DNA of 52,984 nucleotides, taken from the NCBI GenBank assembly GCA_964540815.1, contig CAZIOH010000043.1, positions 1 through 52,984 of the forward strand, given 5' to 3'. Positions 1 through 12,689 of this stretch are shown in pieces; within the stretch, counting starts at the first letter, position 1, and every line of letters begins with the position of its first letter. Source of the DNA: CAZIOH01 sp964540815 (GTDB lineage: Bacteria; Myxococcota_A; Polyangia; Fen-1088). Position numbers and translations under genes: made by a program. The notes beneath the pieces are model-generated. The model did no database searches. It worked only from the letters and a program-made list of their open reading frames with translations, and was not told the DNA's origin.

Positions 1-1
1 C

Positions 2-484
2 AACGACTTTCCGCACCGGGGGTATGTCCTCGTGTGCACGTCCGACGCGCGCGAGACCTGGAAGCTCGACAACCGCCGGCGGTTCATCCGGCGGGCGGTG
101 GAGATCGCCGCGGGACGACCGCTGATCTTCAAGCTGCACCCCAACGAGAACGTGGCCCGCGCCACCCGCGAGATCTCGCGCCACGCCCCCGGCTCCCAGG
201 TGTTCACCCAGGGCTCGGCCGAGCAGATGGTCGCGAACTGCGAGGTCCTGATCGTCCAGTATTCGACCCTGGCCTACGTGGGTCTCGCCCTCGGCAAGGA
301 GGTGCATGCCTACGCCGACCTCGAAGAGCTGCGTCGGCTCTTGCCGGTGCAGGGCGGAGGCGCCGCCCGGCACATCGCCAGCGCCTGCCGCGGGCTCCTC
401 GGTCGGCCGACCGGAGACGCGCGCGACGCGCAGGACCTGCCCGGCGCTCTGCAGTCATCCCCGGGCCGCCAGGTGGCGGCGTGA
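2..484 (+). CDS. Surface-polysaccharide glycosyltransferase-like protein, C-terminal part
   Basis: The gene is cut by the left edge: the frame is open from base 2, so only about the last 160 codons are visible and the start lies outside. The visible part carries a motif typical of GT-B-like capsule or nonulosonate-locus proteins: LIFKLHPNEN followed by a segment on a residue lacking a partner strand, then EVLIVQYSTLAYVGLALGK, the kind of nucleotide-sugar-binding C-terminal Rossmann half seen in CDP-glycerol transferase or UDP-GlcNAc epimerase-like folds. It ends 13 bases before the cytidylyltransferase gene and is almost certainly in the same operon, so a role in building or attaching the cluster's sugar is inferred. 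The precise activity cannot be told from a fragment. Confidence 0.6.
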   Translation, partial: NDFPHRGYVLVCTSDARETWKLDNRRRFIRRAVEIAAGRPLIFKLHPNENVARATREISRHAPGSQVFTQGSAEQMVANCEVLIVQYSTLAYVGLALGKEVHAYADLEELRRLLPVQGGGAARHIASACRGLLGRPTGDARDAQDLPGALQSSPGRQVAA

Positions 485-497
485 GGGGGCGGTCGGC

Positions 498-1352
498 ATG
501 AAGGTCGTCGCGGTTGTTCAGGCGCGCACCGGCTCCTCGCGCCTGCCGGGCAAGGTCCTGCTGCCGGTCCTCGGCCGCCCGGTGTTGCAGCGGATGCTCG
601 AACGGCTGGCCGCCACGACCGAGCTCGACGAGATCCTCGTGGCGACCACCCGCCTCGATGCCGATCAGGCGATCCGGACGCTCTGCCGCTCGCTCGGGGT
701 TCGCAGCATCTCGGGAGATCCCCAGGATCTGCTGGACCGGCACCGGCAGGCGGCCCTCGCCACCAAGGCCGACGCGGTGGTGAAGATCCCCTCGGACTGC
801 CCGCTCATCGACCCGGGCGTGATCGATCTGGTGGTGCGGTTCTACCGCGAGAACCAGGCCCGCCTCGACTACGCGAGCAACCTGCACCCTGCCACCTGGC
901 CGGATGGCAACGACGTCGAGGTGATGCACGTGGAGGCGCTAGAGGAGAGCTGGCGGGAGGCCCGGCGGCCTTTTCAGCGGGAGCACACCACGCCGTTCAT
1001 CTGGGACCAGCCGGGCCGCTTCGCGACCGCCAACGTCGTCTGGCCGGGCGGGCGGGATCTGTCGGCCAGCCATCGCCTCACCCTCGACTACGCCGAGGAC
1101 TACCGGTTGATCCGGGCGGTCTTCGAGGCGCTCCACCGCGAAGGCGCGGCCCCCTTCTCGGTGGAGGAGATCGTGGCGTATCTCGAGCGGACACCCGAGG
1201 TGCGGGCCCTCAACGCCCGCCACCTGGGCTCGAGCTGGATGTCCCGACACCGGGACGAGCTCCGCACGCTCGCTCATGCGCCCGAGCGCAAGCACACCAA
1301 CACCAATACCAATACCAATTCGGGCAGCTGCCGCGAGGTTCCCCTTGGCTGA
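498..1352 (+). CDS. SpsF-type cytidylyltransferase (acidic sugar activation)
   Basis: Predicted 284-residue nucleotidyltransferase of the SpsF / CMP-KDO synthetase-like family. The N-terminus VVAVVQARTGSSRLPGKVL is the family's nucleotide-binding signature, and KIPSDCPLIDP is the usual metal/nucleotide loop near residue 100. It would use CTP to activate the product of the downstream NeuB-like synthase. ATG at 498 was chosen because it begins directly at the conserved fold; earlier in-frame starts overlap the preceding gene deeply. The C-terminus ends in a low-complexity TNTNTNTN stretch encoded by four YACCAA hexamers. Its stop overlaps the start of the transketolase gene, indicating translational coupling. 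Family call is strong; exact sugar substrate unknown. Confidence 0.85.
   Translation: MKVVAVVQARTGSSRLPGKVLLPVLGRPVLQRMLERLAATTELDEILVATTRLDADQAIRTLCRSLGVRSISGDPQDLLDRHRQAALATKADAVVKIPSDCPLIDPGVIDLVVRFYRENQARLDYASNLHPATWPDGNDVEVMHVEALEESWREARRPFQREHTTPFIWDQPGRFATANVVWPGGRDLSASHRLTLDYAEDYRLIRAVFEALHREGAAPFSVEEIVAYLERTPEVRALNARHLGSSWMSRHRDELRTLAHAPERKHTNTNTNTNSGSCREVPLG
1295..1318 (+). repeat. Hexanucleotide tandem repeat (YACCAA x4) in the cytidylyltransferase tail
   Basis: Four head-to-tail copies of a six-base unit (CACCAA twice, TACCAA twice) lie just before the stop of the cytidylyltransferase gene and encode alternating Thr-Asn. Copy changes would keep the frame, so it is a tolerated slippage tract in a non-conserved tail. 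Confidence 0.85.
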
Positions 1353-2204
1353 AGTCGGCAATGGTTTCGCCCCCCTCGGGGCCCAGGCGCGACGGGTTCG
1401 CGCGCACGCCATCCGGATGGCCACCAACGGTGGATGCTTCCTCGGCGCCTCCCTCTCCTGCGCCGACCTGCTGGTCTTCCTGTACGATCGGGTCCTCCGG
1501 GTCTCGCCGTCGCGGTGCTCGGATCCCGACCGCGACTACCTGTTCCTGTCGAAGGGCCACGATGTCCCCGCCCTCTATGGGACCCTGGCGGAGCGCGGGT
1601 TCTTCCCGCTGGCGCGCCTGTCCAATCACCTGGCGATCGAGGACGATCTCTACTGGCACCCGAACCGCGCGGTGCCGGGCGTGGAGTTCCACTCCGGGTC
1701 GCTCGGGCACCTGCTGTCCGTCGGCATGGGGGTGGCGGTCGACGTGAAGCTCCGGCGCGGGCCGAGCCGGGTCTTCGTGATCGTCGGCGACGGCGAGCTC
1801 GACGAGGGCTCGATCTGGGAGGCGGCCCTGGTTGCGGGCGCCAGGCGGCTCGACAACCTGGTGCTGATCGTGGATCGCAACGGATTCCAGGCCAACCTGG
1901 CCACCGAGGAGCTGGTTCCGCTCGAGCCGCTCGCCGATAAGCTCCGAAGCTTCGGCTTCGTGGTGAGCGAGGTCGACGGGCACAGCTTCCCGGCGCTGGA
2001 CGATGCCCTGGCCGGCATCCCGCGCCAGATCGGGAAGCCCACGGCGCTGATCGCGCGGACCGTGCGCAACAAGGGGTTGCCCAGCCTCGAGGGTCGCGCC
2101 GAGCGCTGGTTCGTGGATCTCACCGGGAAGGAAGTGCGCATGTTGCTGGAGGAGCTGGAAGGAGCCTCGGGTGGCGCGCTCACCTCCGCCCCGCTGGTGG
2201 TGCG

Positions 2205-2208
<4 letters not shown>
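1345..2208 (+). CDS. Transketolase-like N-terminal (TPP-binding) subunit
   Basis: Predicted 287 residues, the length of free-standing transketolase N-terminal subunits. It has SKGHDVPALYGTLAERGFF, HSGSLGHLLSVGMGVA and the thiamine diphosphate motif GDGELDEGSIWEAA ending about 25 residues later in VDRNG. The TTG at 1345 is preferred: it overlaps the previous stop (tga at 1350-1352) and the protein then begins just ahead of the first conserved helix; an ATG at 1276 would add a non-conserved peptide read through the hexamer repeat. The partner half is the next gene, joined by an ATGA overlap. Inferred role: two-carbon ketol transfer creating a long-chain ketose for the cluster's sugar, rather than pentose-phosphate metabolism. 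Confidence 0.85.
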
Positions 2209-4788
<2,580 letters not shown>

Positions 4789-4796
<8 letters not shown>

Positions 4797-5618
4797 CCCG
4801 AGCGACCCGCTGCAGGCGTTCTCCCTGGTCGGGCGGGTGGCGGTGGTCACCGGAGCCGCCGGCTTGCTCGGGCAGCAGCATTGCCGGGCGCTGGCACACG
4901 CTGGAGCCACCGTGGTGGCGACCGACCTCGAGCCGGACGCGTGCGCCTCGGTCGCGCGGGCTGTCTCCGCGGCGGGCAAGGGCCGCGTGCACGGCGTGGC
5001 GGCGGACATCACCTCGCGCGCCTCGGTCGAGGCCCTGCGCGACGCCACCTTGCGGCTCGGCGATCGGCTGGACGTCATCGTCAACAACGCCGCCCTCAAT
5101 GATCGCTTCGCCGATCCCGACCCCGAGAGGGTGGAGGTCGCGTCGCGCTTCGAGAACACCGATCTCGAGCGCTTTCGCCAGACCCTCGAGGTCAACGTGA
5201 CCGGGACGTTCCTCGTCTCGCAGGTGCTCGGCACCGAGATGGCCCGCCGGCGCGGGGGCAGCATCATCAACGTCGCCTCCACCTACGGGATGGTGGGGCC
5301 CGACCAGCGCATCTACCGTCGTCCGGACGGGACCCAGGCCTTCTGGAAGAGCGCGGCCTATCCGGCCAGCAAGGGGGCCGTGCTGGCGTTCACCCGCTTC
5401 CTCGCCACCACCTGGGCGGAGCGCGGGGTCCGGGTGAACAGCCTGTCTCCCGGCGGGGTGGCCCAGGCCGGACAAGAGGACTACTTCATCGAGCAGTACG
5501 CCGCGCGGACCCCGCTCGGCCGCCTGGCGGGCGCCCACGAGCTCGGTGGGGCCATCGTGTTCCTGGCCAGCGACGCCTCGTCGTACATGACGGGCGCCAA
5601 CCTGGTGGTGGACGGCGG

Positions 5619-5634
<16 letters not shown>
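4789..5634 (+). CDS. Short-chain dehydrogenase/reductase of the sugar cluster
   Basis: Classical SDR of 281 residues. The cofactor loop TGAAGLLGQQH sits near residue 25, NNA (VNNAALNDR) near 105, the catalytic Tyr/Lys in YPASKGA near 195, and the C-terminal VVDGGWTAW is typical. GTG at 4789 is chosen because it overlaps the end of the fusion gene by eight bases and starts just before the Rossmann strand; starting at ATG 4729 would add a Pro/Gly tail unlike the family. In context it would oxidise or reduce a hydroxyl or keto group on the sugar intermediate, possibly making the ketone that the aminotransferase uses. Substrate is unknown. Confidence 0.85.
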
Positions 5635-6245
<611 letters not shown>

Positions 6246-6264
6246 CCACGAGCGAGAGAGCGAG

Positions 6265-6364
6265 NNNNNNNNNNNNNNNNNNNNNNNNNNNNNNNNNNNN
6301 NNNNNNNNNNNNNNNNNNNNNNNNNNNNNNNNNNNNNNNNNNNNNNNNNNNNNNNNNNNNNNNN
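6265..6364. other. Assembly gap of 100 Ns
   Basis: A placeholder gap between the phosphatase and NeuB genes. The left flank is GAG/CGAG-rich low complexity; unlike the gap at 2277 the two sides do not match, so the true missing length is unknown and a small gene could be hidden here. Confidence 0.9.
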
Positions 6365-6395
6365 CCGCACCGCGCTCTTTGACGGGAGGTTCGAC

Positions 6396-7367
<972 letters not shown>

Positions 7368-7381
7368 GCTCCGGCCGCGTC

Positions 7382-8368
7382 TTGTCTGGCCCCGTCGCCC
7401 TCTGGACCGTCCTGTCACCGGCCCTGATCGTGCTCGGGGCGGCGGTGCTGATCGGGCTCGAGCGCCGGTTTCCCTATTGCCCCGAGCAGAAGCTGCTCCG
7501 GCCCGGGCTCTGGGTCGATCTCGTGGGCTACACGCTGGTGCAGAGCACCCTGCTCGGGTGGGTCATCACCCACCTCATCGCGCGCATCGACGCCGCGACG
7601 GGCTGGTCGCGCTGGCGCCTCGTCGGGCGCTGGTCGGTGCCGCTGCAGGTGATCTTCTTCCTCGTCACCCACGATCTGTACATCTACGCCTTTCACCGCC
7701 TCCAGCACCGCGTGCCCTGGCTGTGGCGGATCCACGAGGCCCACCACGCCACCCGGGAGGTCGACTGGCTGTCGGGGGCGCGCTCGCACGCGCTCGAGAT
7801 CCTGATCAACCAGACCATCGAGCTCGCCCCGATCGTCCTGCTCGGGGCGGCCCCCGAGGTGGCCCTCATCAAGGTGACCATCGACGCCATCTGGGGGATG
7901 TACATCCACGCCAACATCGACGTGAGGAGCGGGCGGCTGCAGTGGGTGCTGAACGGTCCGGAGATGCACCGCTGGCACCATGCGATCGAGATCCGGGACG
8001 GGGTGAACTTCGCCACCAAGCTCGCCTGGTGGGATCGCCTGTTCGCGAGCGCCTACCTGCCGCACGAGAAGCCCTCTGGCTATGGCATCGTCGAGCCCTT
8101 TCCGGAGGGCTATCTGGCGCAGCAGCTGCATCTCTTTCGCGCGCGTCGAATCGCGCCGCCCGCGCCGCCGCCGTCAGTGCCCGAGGAACCGCTCGGCGTC
8201 GATGGCCGCCATGCAACCCGTGCCCGCCGCCGTCACCGCCTGGCGGTAGACGTGGTCCGCCACGTCGCCGCAGGCGAAGACCCCGGGGACCCGGGTGGCG
8301 GTCGAGCCGGGTCGGGTCACCAGGTACCCCGCCTGGTCCATGTCCAGCTGCCCAACGAAGATCTGTGA
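7382..8368 (+). CDS. Sterol desaturase / fatty acid hydroxylase superfamily membrane enzyme
   Basis: Integral membrane di-iron oxygenase-like protein. The three histidine clusters are visible: HRLQH (about residue 107), HEAHH (about 119) and HRWHH (about 199), with hydrophobic segments at about 10-25, 45-65 and 80-100. Members hydroxylate or desaturate lipids. The family-like sequence ends near base 8160 (PFPEGYLAQQLHLFRA), but the frame runs another 67 codons antisense through the 3' end of trxB, giving a basic, unconserved tail. TTG at 7382 lacks a clear ribosome-binding site; GTG at 7430 would cut into the first membrane segment. It follows NeuB by 14 bases, so co-transcription with the sugar cluster is possible. 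Confidence 0.8.
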   Translation: MSGPVALWTVLSPALIVLGAAVLIGLERRFPYCPEQKLLRPGLWVDLVGYTLVQSTLLGWVITHLIARIDAATGWSRWRLVGRWSVPLQVIFFLVTHDLYIYAFHRLQHRVPWLWRIHEAHHATREVDWLSGARSHALEILINQTIELAPIVLLGAAPEVALIKVTIDAIWGMYIHANIDVRSGRLQWVLNGPEMHRWHHAIEIRDGVNFATKLAWWDRLFASAYLPHEKPSGYGIVEPFPEGYLAQQLHLFRARRIAPPAPPPSVPEEPLGVDGRHATRARRRHRLAVDVVRHVAAGEDPGDPGGGRAGSGHQVPRLVHVQLPNEDL

Positions 8369-9136
8369 GTTCGGCTGGTGGCCGATCGCCACGAAGAGTC
8401 CGCCGATGGCCAGCTCCCGGGTGGCGCCGGTGCGGGTGTCGCGGAGCCGCGCCCCGGTGACCCCGGGCCGCGGAAGCTCCCCCAGCACCTCGTCCACCAC
8501 CGCATTGGTGATGAACTCGATCTTGGGGTTCGCGCGTACCCGATCGAGCATGATGCGCGACGCGCGGAACTCGTCCCGGCGGTGCACCAGCGTGACCTTG
8601 GAGGCGAAGCGGGTGAGGAAGTTCGCCTCCTCCATGGCGGTGTCGCCCCCGCCGACCACGATCAGGTCGCGCCCCTTGAAGAGGGCACCGTCGCAGGTGG
8701 CGCAGGCCGAGACGCCGTAGTTGACGAACTTCTGCTCGGAGGGGATTCCGATCCACTTGGCGGAGGCGCCGGTGGCGATGATGACGGCGTCGGCGGTGAC
8801 CACCACCCCGTCGCTGACGGTGACCCGGAAGGGCCGCGCCGACAGGTCGACGGCGGTGACGTCGGCGGTGCGGATACGGGTCCCGAACCGCTGCGCCTGG
8901 GCGCGGAACAGATCCATCAGCTCGGGGCCCTCGACGCCCTTGGGAAATCCGGGATAGTTCTCGACCTCGGTCGTGATCATGAGCTGACCGCCCGGCAGCG
9001 TGAACGGCTCGATGGTGGCCCCGCCCCCCTCGATGAGGATGGGCTCGAGGTTCGCGCGCGCGGTGTAGATGGCGGCGGTGAAGCCGGCTGGACCTGAGCC
9101 GATGATGCAGACCCGGGCGTGCTCGGAATTGGACAT
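8174..9136 (-). CDS. trxB: Thioredoxin reductase
   Basis: Predicted 320 residues, the usual size for bacterial TrxB. FAD-binding CIIGSGPAGFTAAIYTARA is at the N-terminus, the redox-active disulfide is SACATCDGALFKG (CxxC), the NADPH-binding motif is VVGGGDTAMEEA, and the C-terminal FAD contact is PGVFACGDVADHVYRQA. It reduces thioredoxin with NADPH in the cytoplasm. ATG at 9136 is chosen for its AGGAG five bases upstream and its position right before the FAD strand. It lies 11 bases downstream of moaC on the same strand, so the two are probably co-transcribed. Confidence 0.95.
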   Translation of the reverse strand: MSNSEHARVCIIGSGPAGFTAAIYTARANLEPILIEGGGATIEPFTLPGGQLMITTEVENYPGFPKGVEGPELMDLFRAQAQRFGTRIRTADVTAVDLSARPFRVTVSDGVVVTADAVIIATGASAKWIGIPSEQKFVNYGVSACATCDGALFKGRDLIVVGGGDTAMEEANFLTRFASKVTLVHRRDEFRASRIMLDRVRANPKIEFITNAVVDEVLGELPRPGVTGARLRDTRTGATRELAIGGLFVAIGHQPNSQIFVGQLDMDQAGYLVTRPGSTATRVPGVFACGDVADHVYRQAVTAAGTGCMAAIDAERFLGH

Positions 9137-9147
9137 ACCTGCTCCTG

Positions 9148-9813
9148 TCATGGCGTGGGGACTGGCTTTCGGGAAGCTCGGGTTCGGGATGATCGGGAGG
9201 CCGGTTTGGTTTCGCGCGGGGCGGTCGGGTCGGGGACGGCAGAGCGGGTCCACAGGCCAGTCCGCCCTCCGCGCTTCAGCTCGAGGCGGACACTGGTGAT
9301 CTCCACCCCGCGCTCGACGCCCTTGACCATGTCATACACCGTCAAGGCCGCCGCGGCCGCTCCGACCATGGCCTCCATCTCGACCCCGGTCCGGTCGAAG
9401 GCGCGCACCCGGACCTCGATGCGCAGGCCGGGCAGGCGGGCCAGGGGACGCAGGCTGACATCGGTGCCCACCACCCGCACCGGGTGGCACAGCGGAATCA
9501 GGTCGGCGGTTCGCTTGACCGCGGAGATCGCGGCGAGCCGGGCGGTCGCGAGCGCGTCCCCCTTGGCGAGGCCCCTGGCGACGGCAACAGGCGCCTCGGT
9601 CATCGGGTGGCGGGCCGCACGCCGCCGGCGCGGTCCCGCGAACACCAGCGCGACGGTCGGCCGCGACATGCGCACCTCCGCCACCGCCACCGCCTCGCGC
9701 GCCGTCTCGGTCTTCTCCCCCACATCGACCATGTGAACCTGCCCGTCGGGGTCGGTGTGTGTCAGGTGCGGGCTGTTTGGCGCGGGGCGCCGGGGTCGAC
9801 GGGCGGTGGGCAT
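9148..9813 (-). CDS. moaC: Cyclic pyranopterin monophosphate synthase
   Basis: MoaC catalyses the second half of the first molybdenum-cofactor step, turning the MoaA product into cyclic pyranopterin monophosphate. Diagnostic segments: GQVHMVDVGEKTETAREA, TADLIPLCHP, and VEMEAMVGAAAAALTVYDM followed by VKGVERGVEI. The core is about residues 18-178; a basic, Pro/Arg/Ser-rich tail of about 40 residues is unlike the compact family form (about 160 residues). No other moa gene is in the window. An AT-rich patch (CATATATA, 9836-9843) just upstream could hold the -10 element, though this is weak. Confidence 0.93.
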   Translation of the reverse strand: MPTARRPRRPAPNSPHLTHTDPDGQVHMVDVGEKTETAREAVAVAEVRMSRPTVALVFAGPRRRRAARHPMTEAPVAVARGLAKGDALATARLAAISAVKRTADLIPLCHPVRVVGTDVSLRPLARLPGLRIEVRVRAFDRTGVEMEAMVGAAAAALTVYDMVKGVERGVEITSVRLELKRGGRTGLWTRSAVPDPTAPRETKPASRSSRTRASRKPVPTP

Positions 9814-9938
9814 GGCTCTCGGTTGGGGGCAGCATCATATATACCGTCTGTCGGGAAATTCGCTCGCGTGGGCAATTCCGAGTCCGAGTCCGTGGGGTGG
9901 CTGGCGACTCCCGTTCCGGGGTCCGCGGGTCGCGATCC

Positions 9939-12113
9939 ATGCACGAGCGTTTGCGAAGGAGAGCGGCGACGAATACCATCGCTTTTTTCGTGGACTCCCC
10001 CAGCTCCGTCGAGTTGCCCGCCCAGATGGCACCGCCTGCGTCGGCATCGCCTCCGGGGGCCGCGCGCTCCGCGGCCGGCTTCTTCGATCGCTTCAGCGCG
10101 CTGCAGATCAACCTCGGGGTCATGCTCCTCGGCCTCGCGCTCTACGTGCCGTTCGCGGGCACCTATGGGCTCTTCGATCCGTGGGAGACCCACTATGGCG
10201 AGGTGGCGCGTCAGATGGCGGTCCGCGGGGACTACATCAGCCTGTGGTGGCCGGGGGCCCCGCTCGATGCGGATCACTTCTGGTCGAAGCCGGTGCTGTC
10301 GTTCTGGCTGATGAGCCTGTTCTTGCGGCTGTTCGGGCTCGGGCATGCGGCCCCGGGCACCATCGCCCTCGGCGCGCGGGCGGAGTGGGCGCTGCGCTTG
10401 CCCTTCTGCCTGGCGGGTGCCCTCGGCATGTGGGCGGTGTACCTCTGCGTGGCCCGCTTCGTCGGGCGGCGGGCCGGGGTCCTGGCGGCGGTGGTGCTGG
10501 GCACCTCGCCGCTCTACAGCCTGGTCGCCCGCCAGGCCATGACCGACATGGCCTTCGTGGGGCCGATGACCATGGCGCTCGCGCTCGGTGCGCTGGCGCT
10601 CTTCGACGACAGCGACGAGATCCTCGCCCGGCGGCAGGTCACGCGCACGTGGGGCGGCCGCGCCCGGACGCTGTCCTGGCCGCACCACCCGGTCTTCTAC
10701 GTCTCCCTCGGGATCTTTGCGCTCTCGACCTTGCCGCAGCTGATCTTCAACTCGGTGGCCCTGCGCTGGCCCCTCCGGCTCGGCACCCACGTGCTCCAGA
10801 TCCCGGGCCTCGTGACCATGCTGCCGTACTGGGTAGGCTTCTTCGCGTTCGCCTGGCTGTCGTCCCGCGTGCGGTACAAGGCCCCCCTCTTCCTGTTCAT
10901 CGCCGCCACGCTCTGCGGGCTCGCCACCCTGGCCAAGGGCCTGGCTGGGCTCGGGCTGCCGGTGATCATCTTCCTCGCCTACCTGCTGTTCACCTGGAAC
11001 TGGAAGCGCCTCGGGCGCGCGCAGCTCGGCTACGGCGTGTGGGTGGCGTTGCTCGGCTGCGCCGTGGTGGCCGTGCCCTGGCACCACGCGATGCTGGTGA
11101 GGCATGGGTTCCCGTTCTGGGACGAGCTCTACGGTGACAACCACTGGCGGCGGCTGGTGCTCGGGCGCCACGGCGATCGCGGCAGCTTCGAGTACTTCCT
11201 GCGCGAGCTCGGCTACGCGATGCTGCCGTGGATCGGGGTGGCGCCGGCCGCGCTCGTGTCGGTGACCATGCGCCGCGCCTCGGACTTCCGCCGTCAGGGT
11301 ATCTTCTGGTTCGGGGCCATCTGGTTCGTGGCGGGGTACGCCCTGGTCTCGCTGTCGGTCACCAAGTTCCACCACTACATCCTTCCGGCGGTCCCGGGCC
11401 TGGCCATCGTGATCGCCTGCTTCCTCGACGGGCTGCTCGAGCGGCGCCCGGGGCGGGCGGTGGCGGTCACGGCGGTGCTGGGCCTCGGCCTGTGGGGGAT
11501 CGTGACCTTCGATCTGGTGAACGGCAAGAGCGGCGCGCAGCGCTTCATCTGGCTGTTCTCGTACGACTACGTCAACACCCCCAAGGGGCGCCCCTGGCCG
11601 GAGGCCCTCGACTTTCGACCCTGGCTGGTGGCCTTCGCCGCGGCCTTCGCCGCCTCGACCCTGCTCCTCGTCGGCCCGCGCCTGCGACGGGTCGGCCTCG
11701 TCACGTCGTCGGTGCTGGCGGTGGCCTTCGGCTACGTGCTGCTCGACGACTACATGCCCCGCACGGCGCACTACTGGAGCCAGAAGCCGCTCATCGCGTC
11801 CTACTACCGGCTGCGCCAGTCACCCGACGAGAAGCTGCTGGTCTGGCAGATGTACTGGCGCGGCGAGAACTTCTACACCCAGAACGAGATCTACGAGGGC
11901 CCGATGGCGGAGCGCACGGTGTTCCTCGGCGATCGCAACGTCGAGAACCTCAAGGACTGGATCGCCCGGCATCGTGGTCGCCGCGCCTTCCTCCTGGTCG
12001 AGCGGACCCGCTTCGGCCAGGTGCCGGCCATGCTGCCCGAGGAGGCGCGCCCGTCCCTGCACATCGTCGACGAGAGCAACATGAAGTTCGTCCTCGCCGA
12101 GATGCGCATCTGA
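9939..12113 (+). CDS. ArnT/PMT-type membrane glycosyltransferase (GT83-like)
   Basis: Predicted 724 residues with about a dozen membrane segments. Near the N-terminus DPWETHYGEVARQM carries the catalytic Asp/Glu region of the GT-C fold, followed by KPVLSFWLMSLFLRLFG, which resembles ArnT (lipid A aminoarabinose transferase) and protein O-mannosyltransferases that use polyprenyl-phosphate sugars at the periplasmic face. A TLAKGLAGLGLPVIIF segment near residue 330 is also ArnT-like. The soluble C-terminal domain ends with an aspartate/arginine-rich region. The start is uncertain: ATG 9939, GTG 9990 and ATG 10026 are in frame. Divergent from moaC. Substrate unknown; link to the sugar cluster is speculation. 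Confidence 0.82.
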   Translation: MHERLRRRAATNTIAFFVDSPSSVELPAQMAPPASASPPGAARSAAGFFDRFSALQINLGVMLLGLALYVPFAGTYGLFDPWETHYGEVARQMAVRGDYISLWWPGAPLDADHFWSKPVLSFWLMSLFLRLFGLGHAAPGTIALGARAEWALRLPFCLAGALGMWAVYLCVARFVGRRAGVLAAVVLGTSPLYSLVARQAMTDMAFVGPMTMALALGALALFDDSDEILARRQVTRTWGGRARTLSWPHHPVFYVSLGIFALSTLPQLIFNSVALRWPLRLGTHVLQIPGLVTMLPYWVGFFAFAWLSSRVRYKAPLFLFIAATLCGLATLAKGLAGLGLPVIIFLAYLLFTWNWKRLGRAQLGYGVWVALLGCAVVAVPWHHAMLVRHGFPFWDELYGDNHWRRLVLGRHGDRGSFEYFLRELGYAMLPWIGVAPAALVSVTMRRASDFRRQGIFWFGAIWFVAGYALVSLSVTKFHHYILPAVPGLAIVIACFLDGLLERRPGRAVAVTAVLGLGLWGIVTFDLVNGKSGAQRFIWLFSYDYVNTPKGRPWPEALDFRPWLVAFAAAFAASTLLLVGPRLRRVGLVTSSVLAVAFGYVLLDDYMPRTAHYWSQKPLIASYYRLRQSPDEKLLVWQMYWRGENFYTQNEIYEGPMAERTVFLGDRNVENLKDWIARHRGRRAFLLVERTRFGQVPAMLPEEARPSLHIVDESNMKFVLAEMRI

Positions 12114-12195
12114 CGCACCTACGGGGGGGCGCGCGGACGGCCCCCACGTATGCACCTTCATTCACCTCCCGCTGATCAGGCTTCAATCGCCGCGC

Positions 12196-12228
12196 GGGGA
12201 CGTGCGAGCGGCGGCGAGCCACGTCCCC
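12196..12228. terminator. Perfect 9-base inverted repeat between convergent genes
   Basis: GGGGACGTG at 12196-12204 pairs exactly with CACGTCCCC at 12220-12228 around a 15-base loop. It lies between the end of the glycosyltransferase gene (12113) and the end of atpE (12248), which converge, so a two-way terminator or mRNA 3' end stabiliser is likely. No T-tract follows on either strand. Confidence 0.5.
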
Positions 12229-12247
12229 GATCACGACGGGCCGCACT

Positions 12248-12589
12248 TCAGCCGATTTTGCCCGACAGCTGGAAGGCGATCAGCAGGCCGTAGATGACCA
12301 GGGACTCGATGAGGGCGAGGCCGACGATCATCGGCACGAAGATCTTGCCCGAGGCCTGCGGGTTGCGCGCGATGCCCTCGAGGGCGGCGCCCGCGGCGCG
12401 GCCCTGCCCGAGCGCTCCGCCGAGGCCGGTGAGGCCGATCGCCAGGGCCGCCGCGATGCCGAGCCACTTGTCGCGCTCGATGAAGGCCGGATCCGCGCCG
12501 GCGGCGAAGGCTGGCGAGCTGGCCAGGAAGGTGGCGGCGGCCAGGCCGAGGGTGACGACGGAGGCGAACAACTTTGACGTGCGGCGCAT
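12248..12589 (-). CDS. atpE: ATP synthase Fo subunit c with N-terminal leader
   Basis: Predicted 113 residues: a leader of about 30 residues that looks like a signal peptide (KLFASVVTLGLAAATFLA then SSPAFAA) precedes the two-helix c subunit. The loop is ARNPQASGK; the ion-binding carboxylate is Glu95 in GLALIESLVIYGLL. Gln62 in GQG and Ser96 after the Glu match two or three of the Na+ ligands known from Na+-coupled rings, but the following Thr is Leu here. AGGAG nine bases before ATG 12589 supports the start. It is the last gene of atpZ-atpI-atpB-atpE; F1 genes are elsewhere. Confidence 0.95.
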   Translation of the reverse strand: MRRTSKLFASVVTLGLAAATFLASSPAFAAGADPAFIERDKWLGIAAALAIGLTGLGGALGQGRAAGAALEGIARNPQASGKIFVPMIVGLALIESLVIYGLLIAFQLSGKIG

Positions 12590-12689
12590 TCTGGAGACTC
12601 CTGCTTTTATTGTTGGGTTCGGATGTTACTCGAAATCGCGAGCCGGTGACGGTGTGACGACCGACCTCTCGATACATGTCCTCGGCGTT

